From Bacteroidales bacterium UBA3143 (GTDB lineage: Bacteria; Bacteroidota; Bacteroidia; Bacteroidales; Dysgonomonadaceae), in NCBI GenBank assembly GCA_002364735.1, contig DEZB01000030.1, forward strand, positions 1-64,000: a DNA stretch of 64,000 nt, given 5' to 3'. Under the pieces are notes generated by a model. That model worked only from the letters and a program-made list of their open reading frames with translations, made no database searches and had not been told where the DNA came from. The position numbers and the translations under genes were made by a program. Shown piece after piece: positions 46,378-55,478 of the stretch. Position 1 is the first letter of the stretch; each line of letters starts with the position of its first letter.

Positions 46378-47490
46378 ATGGCAACAGCAGAAACAATAGC
46401 ACCAAACGTTCTTCCCAAAAAAATATCTCCTAAACAAATAGCGAAGATTATAAACGATCCAATGAAAACAGCTAAAGTTGTCAATCTGGTCTATGTTAAC
46501 GATTCCGATATAGGAATCTTAAGAAAAAAATGGGGCAGAGGTTTTAGATATACACTTGAAGATAAAAAGGTAACCGACAAAGCACAACTTGAACGCATAA
46601 AAAAATTAGTTATACCTCCTGCATGGAGAGATGTTTGGATATGTACACTTGAAAATGGACATTTGCAAGTGACAGGAATGGATGATAAAAACCGAAAACA
46701 ATATATATATCATCCTGTGTGGGTTGCATTGCGCAATCAAACTAAGTTTTATCGCATGATTCAGTTTGCTCATGCTCTGCCTAAGATTCGCTTAAACATA
46801 GAAAAAGACCTTGTATTGCACGGACTCAAACAGCGTAAAGTGTTAGCCACTGTAGTTAGCCTGATGGAAAGAACTAATATGCGAGTGGGCAACGAAATCT
46901 ATGAAAAACTTTATGGATCGTATGGTATAACAACACTAAAGGATAGACATTTTAAAGGAACAAGCACAAAGTTGAACTTTACTTTTAAAGGAAAAAAAGG
47001 AGTGAAGCACGATATATCTTTTACCAATAGAAAACTGGCCCGCATTGTGCAGCAATGTAAAGAAATACCAGGTAAAGAATTGTTTCAATATTACGATGAA
47101 GAAGGTAAACGACACCCAATAGATTCGGGAATGGTGAACGATTATATAAAAGAAATAAGTGGAGAGGACTTTACTGCAAAAGATTTCAGGACTTGGTCTG
47201 GCACGGTGAATGCTTTTTTAGCTCTCAACGAATTGGGAATGGCAGAAACAGCAACGGAGCGAAAAAAAATGATCGTTTCCGCTTTAGATAAAGTAGCATG
47301 TTTATTGGGCAACACACGGTCTGTTTGTAAAAAATATTATGTGCATCCACTCATTTTGCAGCTATACGAAACTCAATCACTAAAAAAATATTTGAAGCAA
47401 TTGGACAATATTGAGAAGAACGATAACAAAACAGGTCTCACACATGAAGAAGAAGTTATCCTTACATTGCTGGAAAATGAAAAGCTGTAA
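46378..47490 (+). CDS. DNA topoisomerase IB (poxvirus-like bacterial type)
   Basis: Relaxes supercoiled DNA through a 3'-phosphotyrosine link. It is 370 residues, in the range of bacterial type IB enzymes. The N-terminal domain includes RGFRYTLEDKKVTDKAQLERIKKLVIPPAWRDVWI. The catalytic core carries MERTNMRVGNEIYEKLYGSYGITTL (first catalytic arginine), the KLNFTFKGKKG lysine strand, and KDFRTWSGTVNAF (second arginine). The active-site tyrosine is in CKKYYVHP, about residue 320-321. The enzyme is patchily distributed in bacteria and often acquired horizontally. It stands alone. Confidence 0.94.
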   Translation: MATAETIAPNVLPKKISPKQIAKIINDPMKTAKVVNLVYVNDSDIGILRKKWGRGFRYTLEDKKVTDKAQLERIKKLVIPPAWRDVWICTLENGHLQVTGMDDKNRKQYIYHPVWVALRNQTKFYRMIQFAHALPKIRLNIEKDLVLHGLKQRKVLATVVSLMERTNMRVGNEIYEKLYGSYGITTLKDRHFKGTSTKLNFTFKGKKGVKHDISFTNRKLARIVQQCKEIPGKELFQYYDEEGKRHPIDSGMVNDYIKEISGEDFTAKDFRTWSGTVNAFLALNELGMAETATERKKMIVSALDKVACLLGNTRSVCKKYYVHPLILQLYETQSLKKYLKQLDNIEKNDNKTGLTHEEEVILTLLENEKL

Positions 47491-47953
47491 GAAAGTTATA
47501 AGAATTTATTTTGTTCGAAGACTCAATGTTGCAATTTGAATATAATTACTTGTTATTTCTTACAATTCAATAGAAAATTCACCCATAATCAGTTAGAAAT
47601 TAAATCCACCATGGTAAAATGGACTTTCAATAGATGAAAATTGAATTTACCGTGGTAAAAATGTTTGAAATCAAAAAAATTGTCCATTTCGAGCATTTAT
47701 TAAGAGATTATTTAGTAAAAAAAATAAAAAGCAGTATAAGATGGAAGAATTAACAGCTAATAATTGAATATCTACATTGGAAATTGAAATTATACGACAT
47801 AAATAGGAGAAATTTGTAATGCAAATTGAAAAAAATATATTTTAAAACATTTTCACCGTGGTGGATGCAATTTTCAACGTTTTCAAACATTTTCGACGCG
47901 TTGAAAATGTTGGAAAAAAGATATATCAAAAATTTACTCAATTTATATCACTA
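47491..47953. repeat. Gene-free region with recurring ACC[A/G]TGGT palindromes (array D)
   Basis: About 500 bases without a gene. ACCATGGT (47608-47615) and ACCGTGGT (47649-47656) lie 41 bp apart within a degenerate direct repeat. A third ACCGTGGT is at 47855-47862, 206 bp further (about 5 x 41). A 22-bp near-perfect palindrome centred on ACGCGT spans 47888-47909. A 63-codon frame on the minus strand (47750-47941) is lysine/phenylalanine-rich and not convincing. Confidence 0.6.
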
Positions 47954-47989
47954 ACTTGAATTTAATTGGAAGATATTCATAAAAGAAAC

Positions 47990-49315
47990 TCAATATTTAT
48001 ATTGTTTTCGCTTACCCATAAATAAGATTATTGTTACAACAACTGCCATAGCCTCTGCTAAAACAATAGAGAGCCAGATGCCATCTAATCCCCAAAATAA
48101 AGGGAAAATCAGAACCGCACCCGTCTGAAAAACAAGTGTGCGCAAAAAAGATATAAGAGCTGATGTTAAGCCATCATTCATTGCAGTAAAAAAGGAAGAT
48201 CCAAAAACACCAATTCCAGAAAACAAAAAAGCGAATGAAAAAACAAATATTGCTCTTTGTGTCATGTCCATCAAAACTTGGTCGTATCCCACAAATAACA
48301 TCGATAACGGTTTAGAAAGCATTTGTGCTGAACCAAACATAAGAAGCGAAAACGTTCCCATAATTACAACACTTTTTTTTAGTAAGCTCTTTAATTCTTC
48401 ATGATTTTGAGCGCCAAAGTGATAGCTTATTATTGGTGCAGCCCCAACAGAATATCCCAAATAGATAGAGAGAAAAATCATATTGACATACATTAAAACG
48501 CCATAAGCTGCAACACCGTTTTCACCAGCATATTTCAGTAATTGCATATTGAAAAATATACTAACCAAAGACATAGAGACCATGTTCATTAGCTCAGAAG
48601 AACCATTAGTGAACGTCTTTAACAGAGCTTGTCCATCATATTTGGTTTTTGTAAGTTGCAAAAGGCTCTTGTTTTTTCGACCAAAATAAATTAAAGGAAT
48701 AACAGCGCCTACTAATATGCTTAAAGACGTTGCCAGTGCTGCTCCTACAAGTCCCCAAGCAAAGACAACAATGAATAACGCATCTAAAATGATATTGGTT
48801 AACCCAGCTACAATTGTAACATATAATCCTATTTTAGGTTTTTCTGCCGTTGCAAACAAAATTTGAAACTCTGTTTGTAAAACAAATGTCGGAACTGATA
48901 GTAAAATTACTCGTCCATAAGTGATACTATCCTCAAGCAACTGACCTTCTGCGCCAAGTAATGAGACAATTGGTTTAATAAAGATAATAGCCAAAAGAGT
49001 TAAAACCAAGCTTATAACAATGGAAACATAAACGAGAAGAGAAAATATTTCATTGGCTTTTTCATTCTTTTTTTCGCCTATTGTTTTTGCAATCAATGCA
49101 CTGCCTCCGCTTCCAAACATAAAGCCAACACTTCCCAGTATCATCAATAAGGGCATAATAAAGTTGACAGCTGCAAAGGGCGTTTTACCAACAAAGTTAG
49201 AAACAAAAAAACCATCTACAACACCATAGATGGAAGTGAAAACCAACATGATAACTGCTGGAAACGTATAACGAAGTAGTTTTTTATAATTAAAACTGTC
49301 GGATAGTTTTATCAT
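47990..49315 (-). CDS. MATE family efflux transporter
   Basis: A 441-residue inner-membrane protein with 12 predicted helices in two halves, of the multidrug and toxin extrusion family, driven by sodium or protons. Helix one region YTFPAVIMLVFTSIYGVVDGFFVSNFVG and LMILGSVGFMFGSGGSALIAKTIGEKK are typical of the DinF/NorM-like group common in Bacteroidetes. Its ATG overlaps the stop of the cytidylate kinase-like gene (ATGA, 49312-49315), so the two are translationally coupled. Confidence 0.92.
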   Translation of the reverse strand: MIKLSDSFNYKKLLRYTFPAVIMLVFTSIYGVVDGFFVSNFVGKTPFAAVNFIMPLLMILGSVGFMFGSGGSALIAKTIGEKKNEKANEIFSLLVYVSIVISLVLTLLAIIFIKPIVSLLGAEGQLLEDSITYGRVILLSVPTFVLQTEFQILFATAEKPKIGLYVTIVAGLTNIILDALFIVVFAWGLVGAALATSLSILVGAVIPLIYFGRKNKSLLQLTKTKYDGQALLKTFTNGSSELMNMVSMSLVSIFFNMQLLKYAGENGVAAYGVLMYVNMIFLSIYLGYSVGAAPIISYHFGAQNHEELKSLLKKSVVIMGTFSLLMFGSAQMLSKPLSMLFVGYDQVLMDMTQRAIFVFSFAFLFSGIGVFGSSFFTAMNDGLTSALISFLRTLVFQTGAVLIFPLFWGLDGIWLSIVLAEAMAVVVTIILFMGKRKQYKY

Positions 49316-49932
49316 GAACTGGTTCTCTCATACCAGCTTTTAGAAAATTCAGCAATTGCCAGTGTTAACTCTTGTAGATTCCAACTGCTTGTATTCACCG
49401 TTAGATGATAAGCAGATCTGTCACCCCAGCTTCCACCAGTTACAAGACTGCGTGTTTGGGCTCTACTCTTATCTACTTTGCTTATTTTACGCTCCATTTC
49501 TTTGGTGTTGAGGCATTCGTCTTCTGGTGATCGCTCCAAGCAACGACGAATTTTGGCTTCCATATCAGCACAAACAAAAATATTGAATGGGTGGTAATCT
49601 CTAAGTAGCACATCTGCATTTCTTCCCACGATTACACAGTTTTTTCCTTTCTTTGCGATCTCCTCTATCACACGCTTTTGCTCTAAGAGCAAATCTGTGT
49701 GAGTAGTATCCAAAGGTATTCCAGCTACAGATTGATGGAAAGTCAATGGTATGTTTTGCCATCTATCTTGTTCAATAGAACGCGCTACATAGTCCTCATC
49801 CAACCCTTTGTTGGAAGCAATGGCAGTTATAATTTCTTTGTCGTAATAGTCATAGTCAAGAACTTCGGCAAGTCTTTTACCAAGCTCTCTACCTCCACTA
49901 CCGAACTCTCGGCTGATGGTTATTATTTTCAT
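49312..49932 (-). CDS. Cytidylate kinase-like family protein
   Basis: A 206-residue cytoplasmic P-loop protein of the cytidylate kinase-like family. The P-loop is SREFGSGGRELGKRLAE (about 7-23), and CVIVGRNADVLLRDY lies near 97-111. The C-terminus is rich in basic residues. The family resembles CMP kinase but differs from Cmk itself; its substrate is unknown. It is the first gene of a pair with the MATE transporter (4-bp overlap), an arrangement frequent in Bacteroidetes and Firmicutes. A -7 element lies 21 bp upstream of the start. Confidence 0.88.
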   Translation of the reverse strand: MKIITISREFGSGGRELGKRLAEVLDYDYYDKEIITAIASNKGLDEDYVARSIEQDRWQNIPLTFHQSVAGIPLDTTHTDLLLEQKRVIEEIAKKGKNCVIVGRNADVLLRDYHPFNIFVCADMEAKIRRCLERSPEDECLNTKEMERKISKVDKSRAQTRSLVTGGSWGDRSAYHLTVNTSSWNLQELTLAIAEFSKSWYERTSS

Positions 49933-49953
49933 GTCTTCTTGTTTTTATTATGG

Positions 49954-49961
49954 CAAATATA
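49954..49961 (-). promoter_or_regulatory. -7 element of the cytidylate kinase-MATE pair
   Basis: TATATTTG on the minus strand, 21 bp upstream of the start codon; no -33 TTTG. Confidence 0.45.
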
Positions 49962-50074
49962 CAAAAACTCTTTTGGTGATAATGAAAGAGGTGGTATGTA
50001 TTTTGTTCATGAGGGTAGTCATTAGCACAAGAACATCTTGTATATTGAAAATGAGCTATTTATTTACTTTTTAG

Positions 50075-51358
50075 CTACTTCAACAATTGCTCAAACAACC
50101 AATTATCTCTTTTCTCACGTTGTTCAGGGAATATCCAATGTTGCGTTTCTTGATATATATGCAACTCTTTCTTTGCTTTAATAACGTTGTAGACAGCATA
50201 CATAGAAGTAGGTGGACAAACATTGTCGTTATAACCCCAACTATACCATCCTGGCACTTTCACAAAACGAGCAAAATTTACCACGTCATAATATTTTGAT
50301 GTTTCTATTTTTTCTGGTGTGTTGGTGAATGTATCGCGAAACATATGAGGCCAGCCTCCAGCACGATTGTGCAAATAGCCAGTCAAATCGGACAAGGCAG
50401 GATAATAAGCAGCAAGATAATTGATGCGATCATCCAATGCGGCAGTTATGATAGAAAGGGCTCCACCTTGGCTACCACCAGTTACAGCAATGTCTTTTTC
50501 ATTAAAACTATCTAACGATTCAATAAAATCGACTGCACGCACACAGCCAAGATAGACACGTTTGTAGTAATAGTTGTCTTTATCGTCTAAATTAGCTTGC
50601 TGATAACCATTAAGCGCACCCGACCTCAAATTATCGTAAACATTTTGATCGAGGTTCACCGGGATTCCATGTATTCCTATTTCGAAAGTGATGATTCCTT
50701 TTTCTGCTTTCCACATATCACCGTTGTAGGGACGAATGCCAGCTCCAGGTACATACAAAATAGCTGGATATTTACCTTCAGCTTTGGGTTTACTTAATAT
50801 ACCATAGATTTTACCATTAATATTGTCGATGCTAACATGATAGACATCCACACTTGATGTGCAACGCTCGGGCATTAAGGTTAAAACTGGATTTACAGGC
50901 ACTTTTGCCAATTCATCTTTGGCTTGTTTCCAAAACTGTTCAAAATCAGCAGGCAATGTGGTAGTTGGTTCAATTTCATTGGGCGAAAAACCTGCAGTAG
51001 CATACGATGTGTAAGTTTTGCCATCAACATCCACTGAAGCGTGACACCTCAAAAACCCAGGATCATTGAAACGTTTTGCTTTTACTGAAGCCACTCCTTT
51101 TTTAAGTGTCAGTTTACCTTCATCCCAATTATCCATTTTCTCAGGATTGATACGGTAACTCACTTCTACATCTTGTAGCGGCACATTGTTCTTCAACACC
51201 ATAATCTGAAATTCGGCCCGTTCGCCTTTGTCATAAGTCCAATCAGCATTATCGGGCGTAACAATTACTTGCACCAACTGTTTGGCAGGCTGACCAATGC
51301 TTTGAAAACACATTCCTGCAATGAGCAGGGAAAGTAAGAGAATTCTGTTCTTCATCAT
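50075..51358 (-). CDS. Secreted acetylxylan esterase (AXE1-like alpha/beta hydrolase)
   Basis: Removes acetyl groups from xylan or related sugars. It is 427 residues with a signal peptide (about 1-22, ending SIGQ). An N-terminal immunoglobulin-like domain (about 25-125) precedes the AXE1 hydrolase domain (about 130-427). The nucleophile serine is in VTGGSQGGALSI. The acid and base follow in SWGYNDNVCPPTSMY and QETQHW. It lies near the CE15-type esterase at 52.4 kb, so both may act on hemicellulose. No xylanase is in the window. A -7 element is at 51399-51406. Confidence 0.88.
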   Translation of the reverse strand: MMKNRILLLSLLIAGMCFQSIGQPAKQLVQVIVTPDNADWTYDKGERAEFQIMVLKNNVPLQDVEVSYRINPEKMDNWDEGKLTLKKGVASVKAKRFNDPGFLRCHASVDVDGKTYTSYATAGFSPNEIEPTTTLPADFEQFWKQAKDELAKVPVNPVLTLMPERCTSSVDVYHVSIDNINGKIYGILSKPKAEGKYPAILYVPGAGIRPYNGDMWKAEKGIITFEIGIHGIPVNLDQNVYDNLRSGALNGYQQANLDDKDNYYYKRVYLGCVRAVDFIESLDSFNEKDIAVTGGSQGGALSIITAALDDRINYLAAYYPALSDLTGYLHNRAGGWPHMFRDTFTNTPEKIETSKYYDVVNFARFVKVPGWYSWGYNDNVCPPTSMYAVYNVIKAKKELHIYQETQHWIFPEQREKRDNWLFEQLLK

Positions 51359-51398
51359 TCAAAAATTTATAAATATTTGTTGTTTTGTTTATATGAAG

Positions 51399-51406
51399 CA
51401 AATATA
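51399..51406 (-). promoter_or_regulatory. -7 element of the acetylxylan esterase gene
   Basis: TATATTTG on the minus strand, 40 bp upstream of the start codon; no TTTG at the usual -33 distance. Confidence 0.4.
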
Positions 51407-51502
51407 CAAAGAGTCATTATATCAGGACGAGCATTAATGAAAATATTTACTTTTTGTGAATAAATCGATAGTTCACTAAAACATAAGTAGTAAAAAGCGG
51501 TA

Positions 51503-52150
51503 CTACTTTTTATTCAGATATCTCTCCATTTTTTTATCGTGGGGTTCTTCAATAGCTAATATGAAAACAGTAGCCCACAACCTATTTTTGGGAATGGTAA
51601 AGTCAAATTCAGTGTGATTTTTAAGAAACCATGCTTTAGTTGTGGGTGCTAAACCTCCAGCCATTTTTATAGTCTCTTTTTCAGATTTGTAATAATCATC
51701 CTTCTCAGCAAGCCTTTCAAGATAATCTGTAACATATCTACCGCTAATACTTAACTCTAAAAACTGATAACCATCTTCATAAATAGAATCTTGATACACT
51801 GCTTTTCTCACACGTCCAATAGTCCAGAATTCATTGAAAACTTTGGAGTCTAAATTTTCAAGGAATTTATATTTCTCCTCTTCCTTAAAAGGCACAAGAT
51901 ATGTGTAGCCGTCATCTATAGGCTGTAATAATTTGTCTAATAATTGATGATAAGCTTGTTCAATATCTTTATTGCCTGTTATTTCAATAACCCTATCATC
52001 AACATAGTTAATCATTTTCTCAATTTCTTTCAACTCGTTATCTGAAAATAGATCATTGAGATGTTTATCTGATTTTAAATCAATTTTTGATTGACAAGAA
52101 AAGACTGTAAATCCAACAATAAACAATAAGGCAAGTTTTATCCTTCCCAT
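51503..52150 (-). CDS. Hypothetical lipoprotein
   Basis: A 215-residue protein with a signal peptide and lipobox VFSC (about Cys19), so probably lipid-anchored. The mature part is acidic and charged, with predicted helices (SDNELKEIEKMINYVDDRVIEI; DYLERLAEKDDYYKSEKETIKM). I recognise no domain. It lies between two secreted esterases in the same direction but with gaps of over 140 bp, so operon membership is not assured. Confidence 0.65.
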   Translation of the reverse strand: MGRIKLALLFIVGFTVFSCQSKIDLKSDKHLNDLFSDNELKEIEKMINYVDDRVIEITGNKDIEQAYHQLLDKLLQPIDDGYTYLVPFKEEEKYKFLENLDSKVFNEFWTIGRVRKAVYQDSIYEDGYQFLELSISGRYVTDYLERLAEKDDYYKSEKETIKMAGGLAPTTKAWFLKNHTEFDFTIPKNRLWATVFILAIEEPHDKKMERYLNKK

Positions 52151-52204
52151 ACAAAGCTTCTTTTTAGTTTTATAAATCGCTCATTAATAATAAAAATATA
52201 AACG

Positions 52205-52285
52205 TCACATTGCTTTATAAACCCATGTTCCCAAAAAGTAGAATAATGCTAAAAACGCTATTAAAAGTAAACCTCCAAAACCCAT
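52205..52285 (-). CDS. Possible 26-residue membrane protein
   Basis: An ATG at 52283-52285 opens a 26-codon frame ending in TGA at 52205. The peptide begins MGFGGLLLIAFLALFYFL and ends WVYKAM: a single ideal transmembrane helix with a short basic end. It lies in the 214-bp gap between the lipoprotein and CE15 genes, in the same direction. The composition is much more protein-like than chance AT-rich DNA, but no homologue can be named. Confidence 0.45.
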   Translation of the reverse strand: MGFGGLLLIAFLALFYFLGTWVYKAM

Positions 52286-52364
52286 CCTATTGCACAATTG
52301 CTTATAAGTGCTTTATATATTAGAAAAACATTCTTTGTCCTGCCTTTTTTCTATTGTTCGTTTA

Positions 52365-53636
52365 TTAAAACAGTTGCGCTTTTGCCCATTTAATATATTG
52401 TTCCCAATCGAAGTCAGTAACTGCATGTTTGCCTGTACGTATATGATAAGCAGTAGTGTTTTGTATGGGTTGATTAATGCCTGGCATCTCAATATTCTTG
52501 ATACCTTCCTTATTATATAATTGATAAACAGGAGTAGCATAGTGTAAAGAAAGAAACTCTCCACGTGGATCGGCCCATTCATCGTCTTCGGCACTGGCTA
52601 CATACAGTGGACGCGGAGCAATTAATGCAAGTAGTGCGTGCTGATCTACTGGTAACTGTTCTTCATTATTACTGTATCTTTTAAAATTATCGCAAAACCA
52701 ATGTGGAAAGTTATTGTTGATACGCCAAACGGTTTCGCCAAACTTGCGTTTTGAGAGTGCCGCACCTCCACAACCAGAGTTGTTGGATATAACGGCTGCA
52801 AAGCGTTGATCGGTTACACCTGCCCACAACGCTGCTTTTCCCAATCGTGAATGTCCAAACACAATCACTTTTGATGCATCAACATCCGCATCCATTTCTA
52901 AATAATCTAAAGCACGACTCAGCCCCCAACTCCATGCTGCAATACTTCTCCATTCATTATTAGCAGGAGCTTTTTGTCCCTCAGTATAAAAAAGTGAATG
53001 AATACCATCCGTCATATCGTTTTTGTCTGGATCAACCTCACCATAATATATGGTTGCCAATCCAAAGCCAGCGTCAATCATTTTTTCAACAGCCCAAGAG
53101 TTTGCACTTGCCCCGCGCGACTGCTCATCAAGTTGATTATTTGTAATACCATAGGAGTCGTTATTTCTTGACCAAGCATCCGAAACAATAATCTGCGTAT
53201 CGCTGGATACAGTATGGTTGCCATAGAAATTATATCCTATAAAAACAGGCGCTTTAATTACGTTTTTTGGTAGATACAGCAACACATTGAAAGAAAGTTC
53301 TTTCCCGTTTTTCTCAAATGTCAGTTCAATTTGTTTTCGTTTGGCCTTCCCTTCAATAGCATCATTACTTTGTTCAACAATCTCGAATGAAGTTATTGCC
53401 AATTTGCCAGGTATTTCGCCATAAACATTCTGGGTGAAGAAGTCGAGTAGCTCAGGACGACGTTCATCTTCCCATTCCTTTACTGTTTTCACTTCTTTCC
53501 CATTAAATGTCTCTAAAACATTAGGCAATACAAACTGTGGGACTTTGTTTTCGTCATAATTAGGCTGGAACACAAACTGAGCAAACGAGTTGTGAATGAA
53601 AGTGGTCAACATAAATAAAACAATTATTTTTCTCAT
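52365..53636 (-). CDS. CE15-like glucuronoyl esterase, secreted
   Basis: Glucuronoyl esterases cut ester links between lignin alcohols and 4-O-methylglucuronic acid of xylan. It is 423 residues with a signal peptide (about 1-19, ending SFAQ). The nucleophile serine lies in VIVFGHSRLGKAALWAG and the histidine in VDQHALLALIAPRPLYVASAEDDEWADPRGE, as in bacterial CE15 enzymes. An oxyanion-type VFIGYNFYGNHT occurs near residue 130. It shares direction with the acetylxylan esterase, which suggests joint action on xylan. Activity on other esters is possible. Confidence 0.87.
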   Translation of the reverse strand: MRKIIVLFMLTTFIHNSFAQFVFQPNYDENKVPQFVLPNVLETFNGKEVKTVKEWEDERRPELLDFFTQNVYGEIPGKLAITSFEIVEQSNDAIEGKAKRKQIELTFEKNGKELSFNVLLYLPKNVIKAPVFIGYNFYGNHTVSSDTQIIVSDAWSRNNDSYGITNNQLDEQSRGASANSWAVEKMIDAGFGLATIYYGEVDPDKNDMTDGIHSLFYTEGQKAPANNEWRSIAAWSWGLSRALDYLEMDADVDASKVIVFGHSRLGKAALWAGVTDQRFAAVISNNSGCGGAALSKRKFGETVWRINNNFPHWFCDNFKRYSNNEEQLPVDQHALLALIAPRPLYVASAEDDEWADPRGEFLSLHYATPVYQLYNKEGIKNIEMPGINQPIQNTTAYHIRTGKHAVTDFDWEQYIKWAKAQLF

Positions 53637-53746
53637 AAAGCAATTATTTAATTTAATCTAATATCTATGATAAGCGATAAAGAGGGGTTTTATAATGAGA
53701 TATAAGTATAAAATAGATGCGGAAACATACAAGCATATTTCAGTCA

Positions 53747-53777
53747 TAAAGATACAGAATTTTAAAGATGAAACAAA
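53747..53777 (-). promoter_or_regulatory. Promoter of the CE15-like gene
   Basis: Minus strand: TTTG (53774-53777), 19 bp, TATCTTTA (53747-53754; one mismatch). The leader is about 105 nt. The -33 element lies within a hairpin (53771-53793) whose plus-strand side ends in seven T. Confidence 0.5.
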
Positions 53778-54029
53778 TCAATTGGATTTGTTTTTTTATG
53801 TCAGCTACTAAGTTAAGTCTGAGTTTTTTGTTGCACTCAAAATTATTCTCTATCATTGCCACGGAATTTTTCTTCTTGTTAGTTGAAAATACTAATACAA
53901 CAGGTTTTTTCATGAATCCATTGACCAAATCATCATTAAACTAACGAACATTTGACGATATACTTAGTGCCTGACAGGAAACTCGAAACCATGAGTCTTT
54001 AATGAGAAAACACTTAGTTTCAAAAAAAG
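53778..54029. other. Divergent region CE15/nhaC
   Basis: With the promoter above this completes a 393-bp gap between divergent genes. It holds an AAACAAATC/GATTTGTTT hairpin with a following T run on the plus strand (53771-53797). A 62-codon minus-strand frame (53740-53928) has no recognisable content and overlaps the promoter. No full promoter for nhaC was found. Confidence 0.3.
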
Positions 54030-55478
54030 ATGGAAAAACAAAATAGGAACCCAAATTTGCTTCAAGCATTTATCCCAATATTTACAATGATAGCCTTACT
54101 GGGAGTAAGTAATATATGGTTCAATTTACGTATTGAAATTTTATTACTTATAGCAACCTTCATTTCTGGTCTTCTGGCTATTTATTTAGGGTATAGATGG
54201 GATGAAATAATTGAGTCGATCAATAATAAAATTAGTCAAACAATGCCTGCATTAATGATTTTGCTAATGGTTGGCTTTTTGATTGGAACTTGGATGATTG
54301 GGGGCACAATACCTTTTATGGTTAAATTAGGTTTGAGCATCATTCATCCAAAGTATATTATTGTAACTGCCTTTATTGTTTCTTCAATTGTCTCTATTTG
54401 CACTGGTACTTCATGGGGGTCGGTCAGTACAGTTGGAGTGGCATTAATGAGCATTGCTATTGGCATGGATGCACGCTTGGACATGGTGGCAGGAGCTATT
54501 GTTTCAGGAGCTTATTTTGGCGATAAAATGTCTCCTTTATCCGACACAACCAATTTAGCATCCATTGTAGCAGGATCTAAACTATACGAGCACATTGGTC
54601 ACATGTTGTATACAACAGGGCCTTCTTTCATTTTAGCAGGTATCGTTTACATTTTTCTTGGATTTTCTATGGATACTTCTGCTGTAATTGTTACAGAAAA
54701 CTCATTGCAACCAATTGCTTTAATGGATGAAATATATAAATTAAACTGGTTAATGATTTTACCAGTAGTGATTGTTATTTGGGGCTCTATAAGTAAAAAG
54801 CCAACAATACCAGTGATGATGATTTCGGGCATTGTTGCCATTATTAATGCAATATTCATTCATGGTTTTTCGATGAATGATGCTTTCGATTCAGCCATTA
54901 TTGGTTGTAAGCCTGAAATGTTTGCAAATTTGGGGTTTCAGGCAAGTCAATTTTCAGATGAGTTAAACTTATTACTAATGAGGGGTGGAATGATATCGAT
55001 GTTGGAAACATTATTGGTTGCTTTATGTGCATTTGCTTTTGCTGGTGTAATATCTGTTTCAGGTTCACTTGAAATAGTATTAAAATTTCTACTTCGAATG
55101 GTTACCAGTACAGGAAGTTTGATTCTAACAACAGCTATTTCATGTATAATTACGGTTGCTATAACTTCCAATGGACAAATTTCTATTCTTCTACCTGGGG
55201 AACTATTTAAAGATACTTACCGCAAATATGGATTGAAAGCAAAGAATTTGAGTCGAACACTTGAAGATTCAGCAACTGTAATTGAACCAATTATTCCATG
55301 GACAGTTGCAGGTATGTTTATGGCCAGTACACTTGGTGTGCCCACTTTAGATTATTTACCTTGGGCTATAGTTTGCTACACTGGCGTTATTTTTGCTGTT
55401 ATTTGGGGGTATACTGGATTTGGTATTGCAAAACTTGATGAAAATAATTTAGATGAAATGCAATTAATCGTAAAATAG
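54030..55478 (+). CDS. nhaC: Na+/H+ antiporter NhaC
   Basis: Exports sodium in exchange for protons across the inner membrane. It is 482 residues with about 12 hydrophobic helices. The family core includes ALMILLMVGFLIGTWMIGGTIPFMVKLGL, STGTSWGS-like CTGTSWGSVSTVGVALM and the charged GAIVSGAYFGDKMSPLSDTTNLASIVAG. The C-terminal half has EDSATVIEPIIPWTVAG. All match NhaC proteins of Bacteroidetes. It stands alone and is convergent with the Rhs gene. Confidence 0.93.
   Translation: MEKQNRNPNLLQAFIPIFTMIALLGVSNIWFNLRIEILLLIATFISGLLAIYLGYRWDEIIESINNKISQTMPALMILLMVGFLIGTWMIGGTIPFMVKLGLSIIHPKYIIVTAFIVSSIVSICTGTSWGSVSTVGVALMSIAIGMDARLDMVAGAIVSGAYFGDKMSPLSDTTNLASIVAGSKLYEHIGHMLYTTGPSFILAGIVYIFLGFSMDTSAVIVTENSLQPIALMDEIYKLNWLMILPVVIVIWGSISKKPTIPVMMISGIVAIINAIFIHGFSMNDAFDSAIIGCKPEMFANLGFQASQFSDELNLLLMRGGMISMLETLLVALCAFAFAGVISVSGSLEIVLKFLLRMVTSTGSLILTTAISCIITVAITSNGQISILLPGELFKDTYRKYGLKAKNLSRTLEDSATVIEPIIPWTVAGMFMASTLGVPTLDYLPWAIVCYTGVIFAVIWGYTGFGIAKLDENNLDEMQLIVK

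Noticed and set aside
47750..47941. 63-codon minus-strand frame in the gap before the MATE gene
   Set aside because: Low-complexity, AT-driven composition; no start signal or family resemblance.
53740..53928. 62-codon minus-strand frame upstream of the CE15-like gene
   Set aside because: It overlaps the likely promoter and a hairpin and shows no recognisable protein features.
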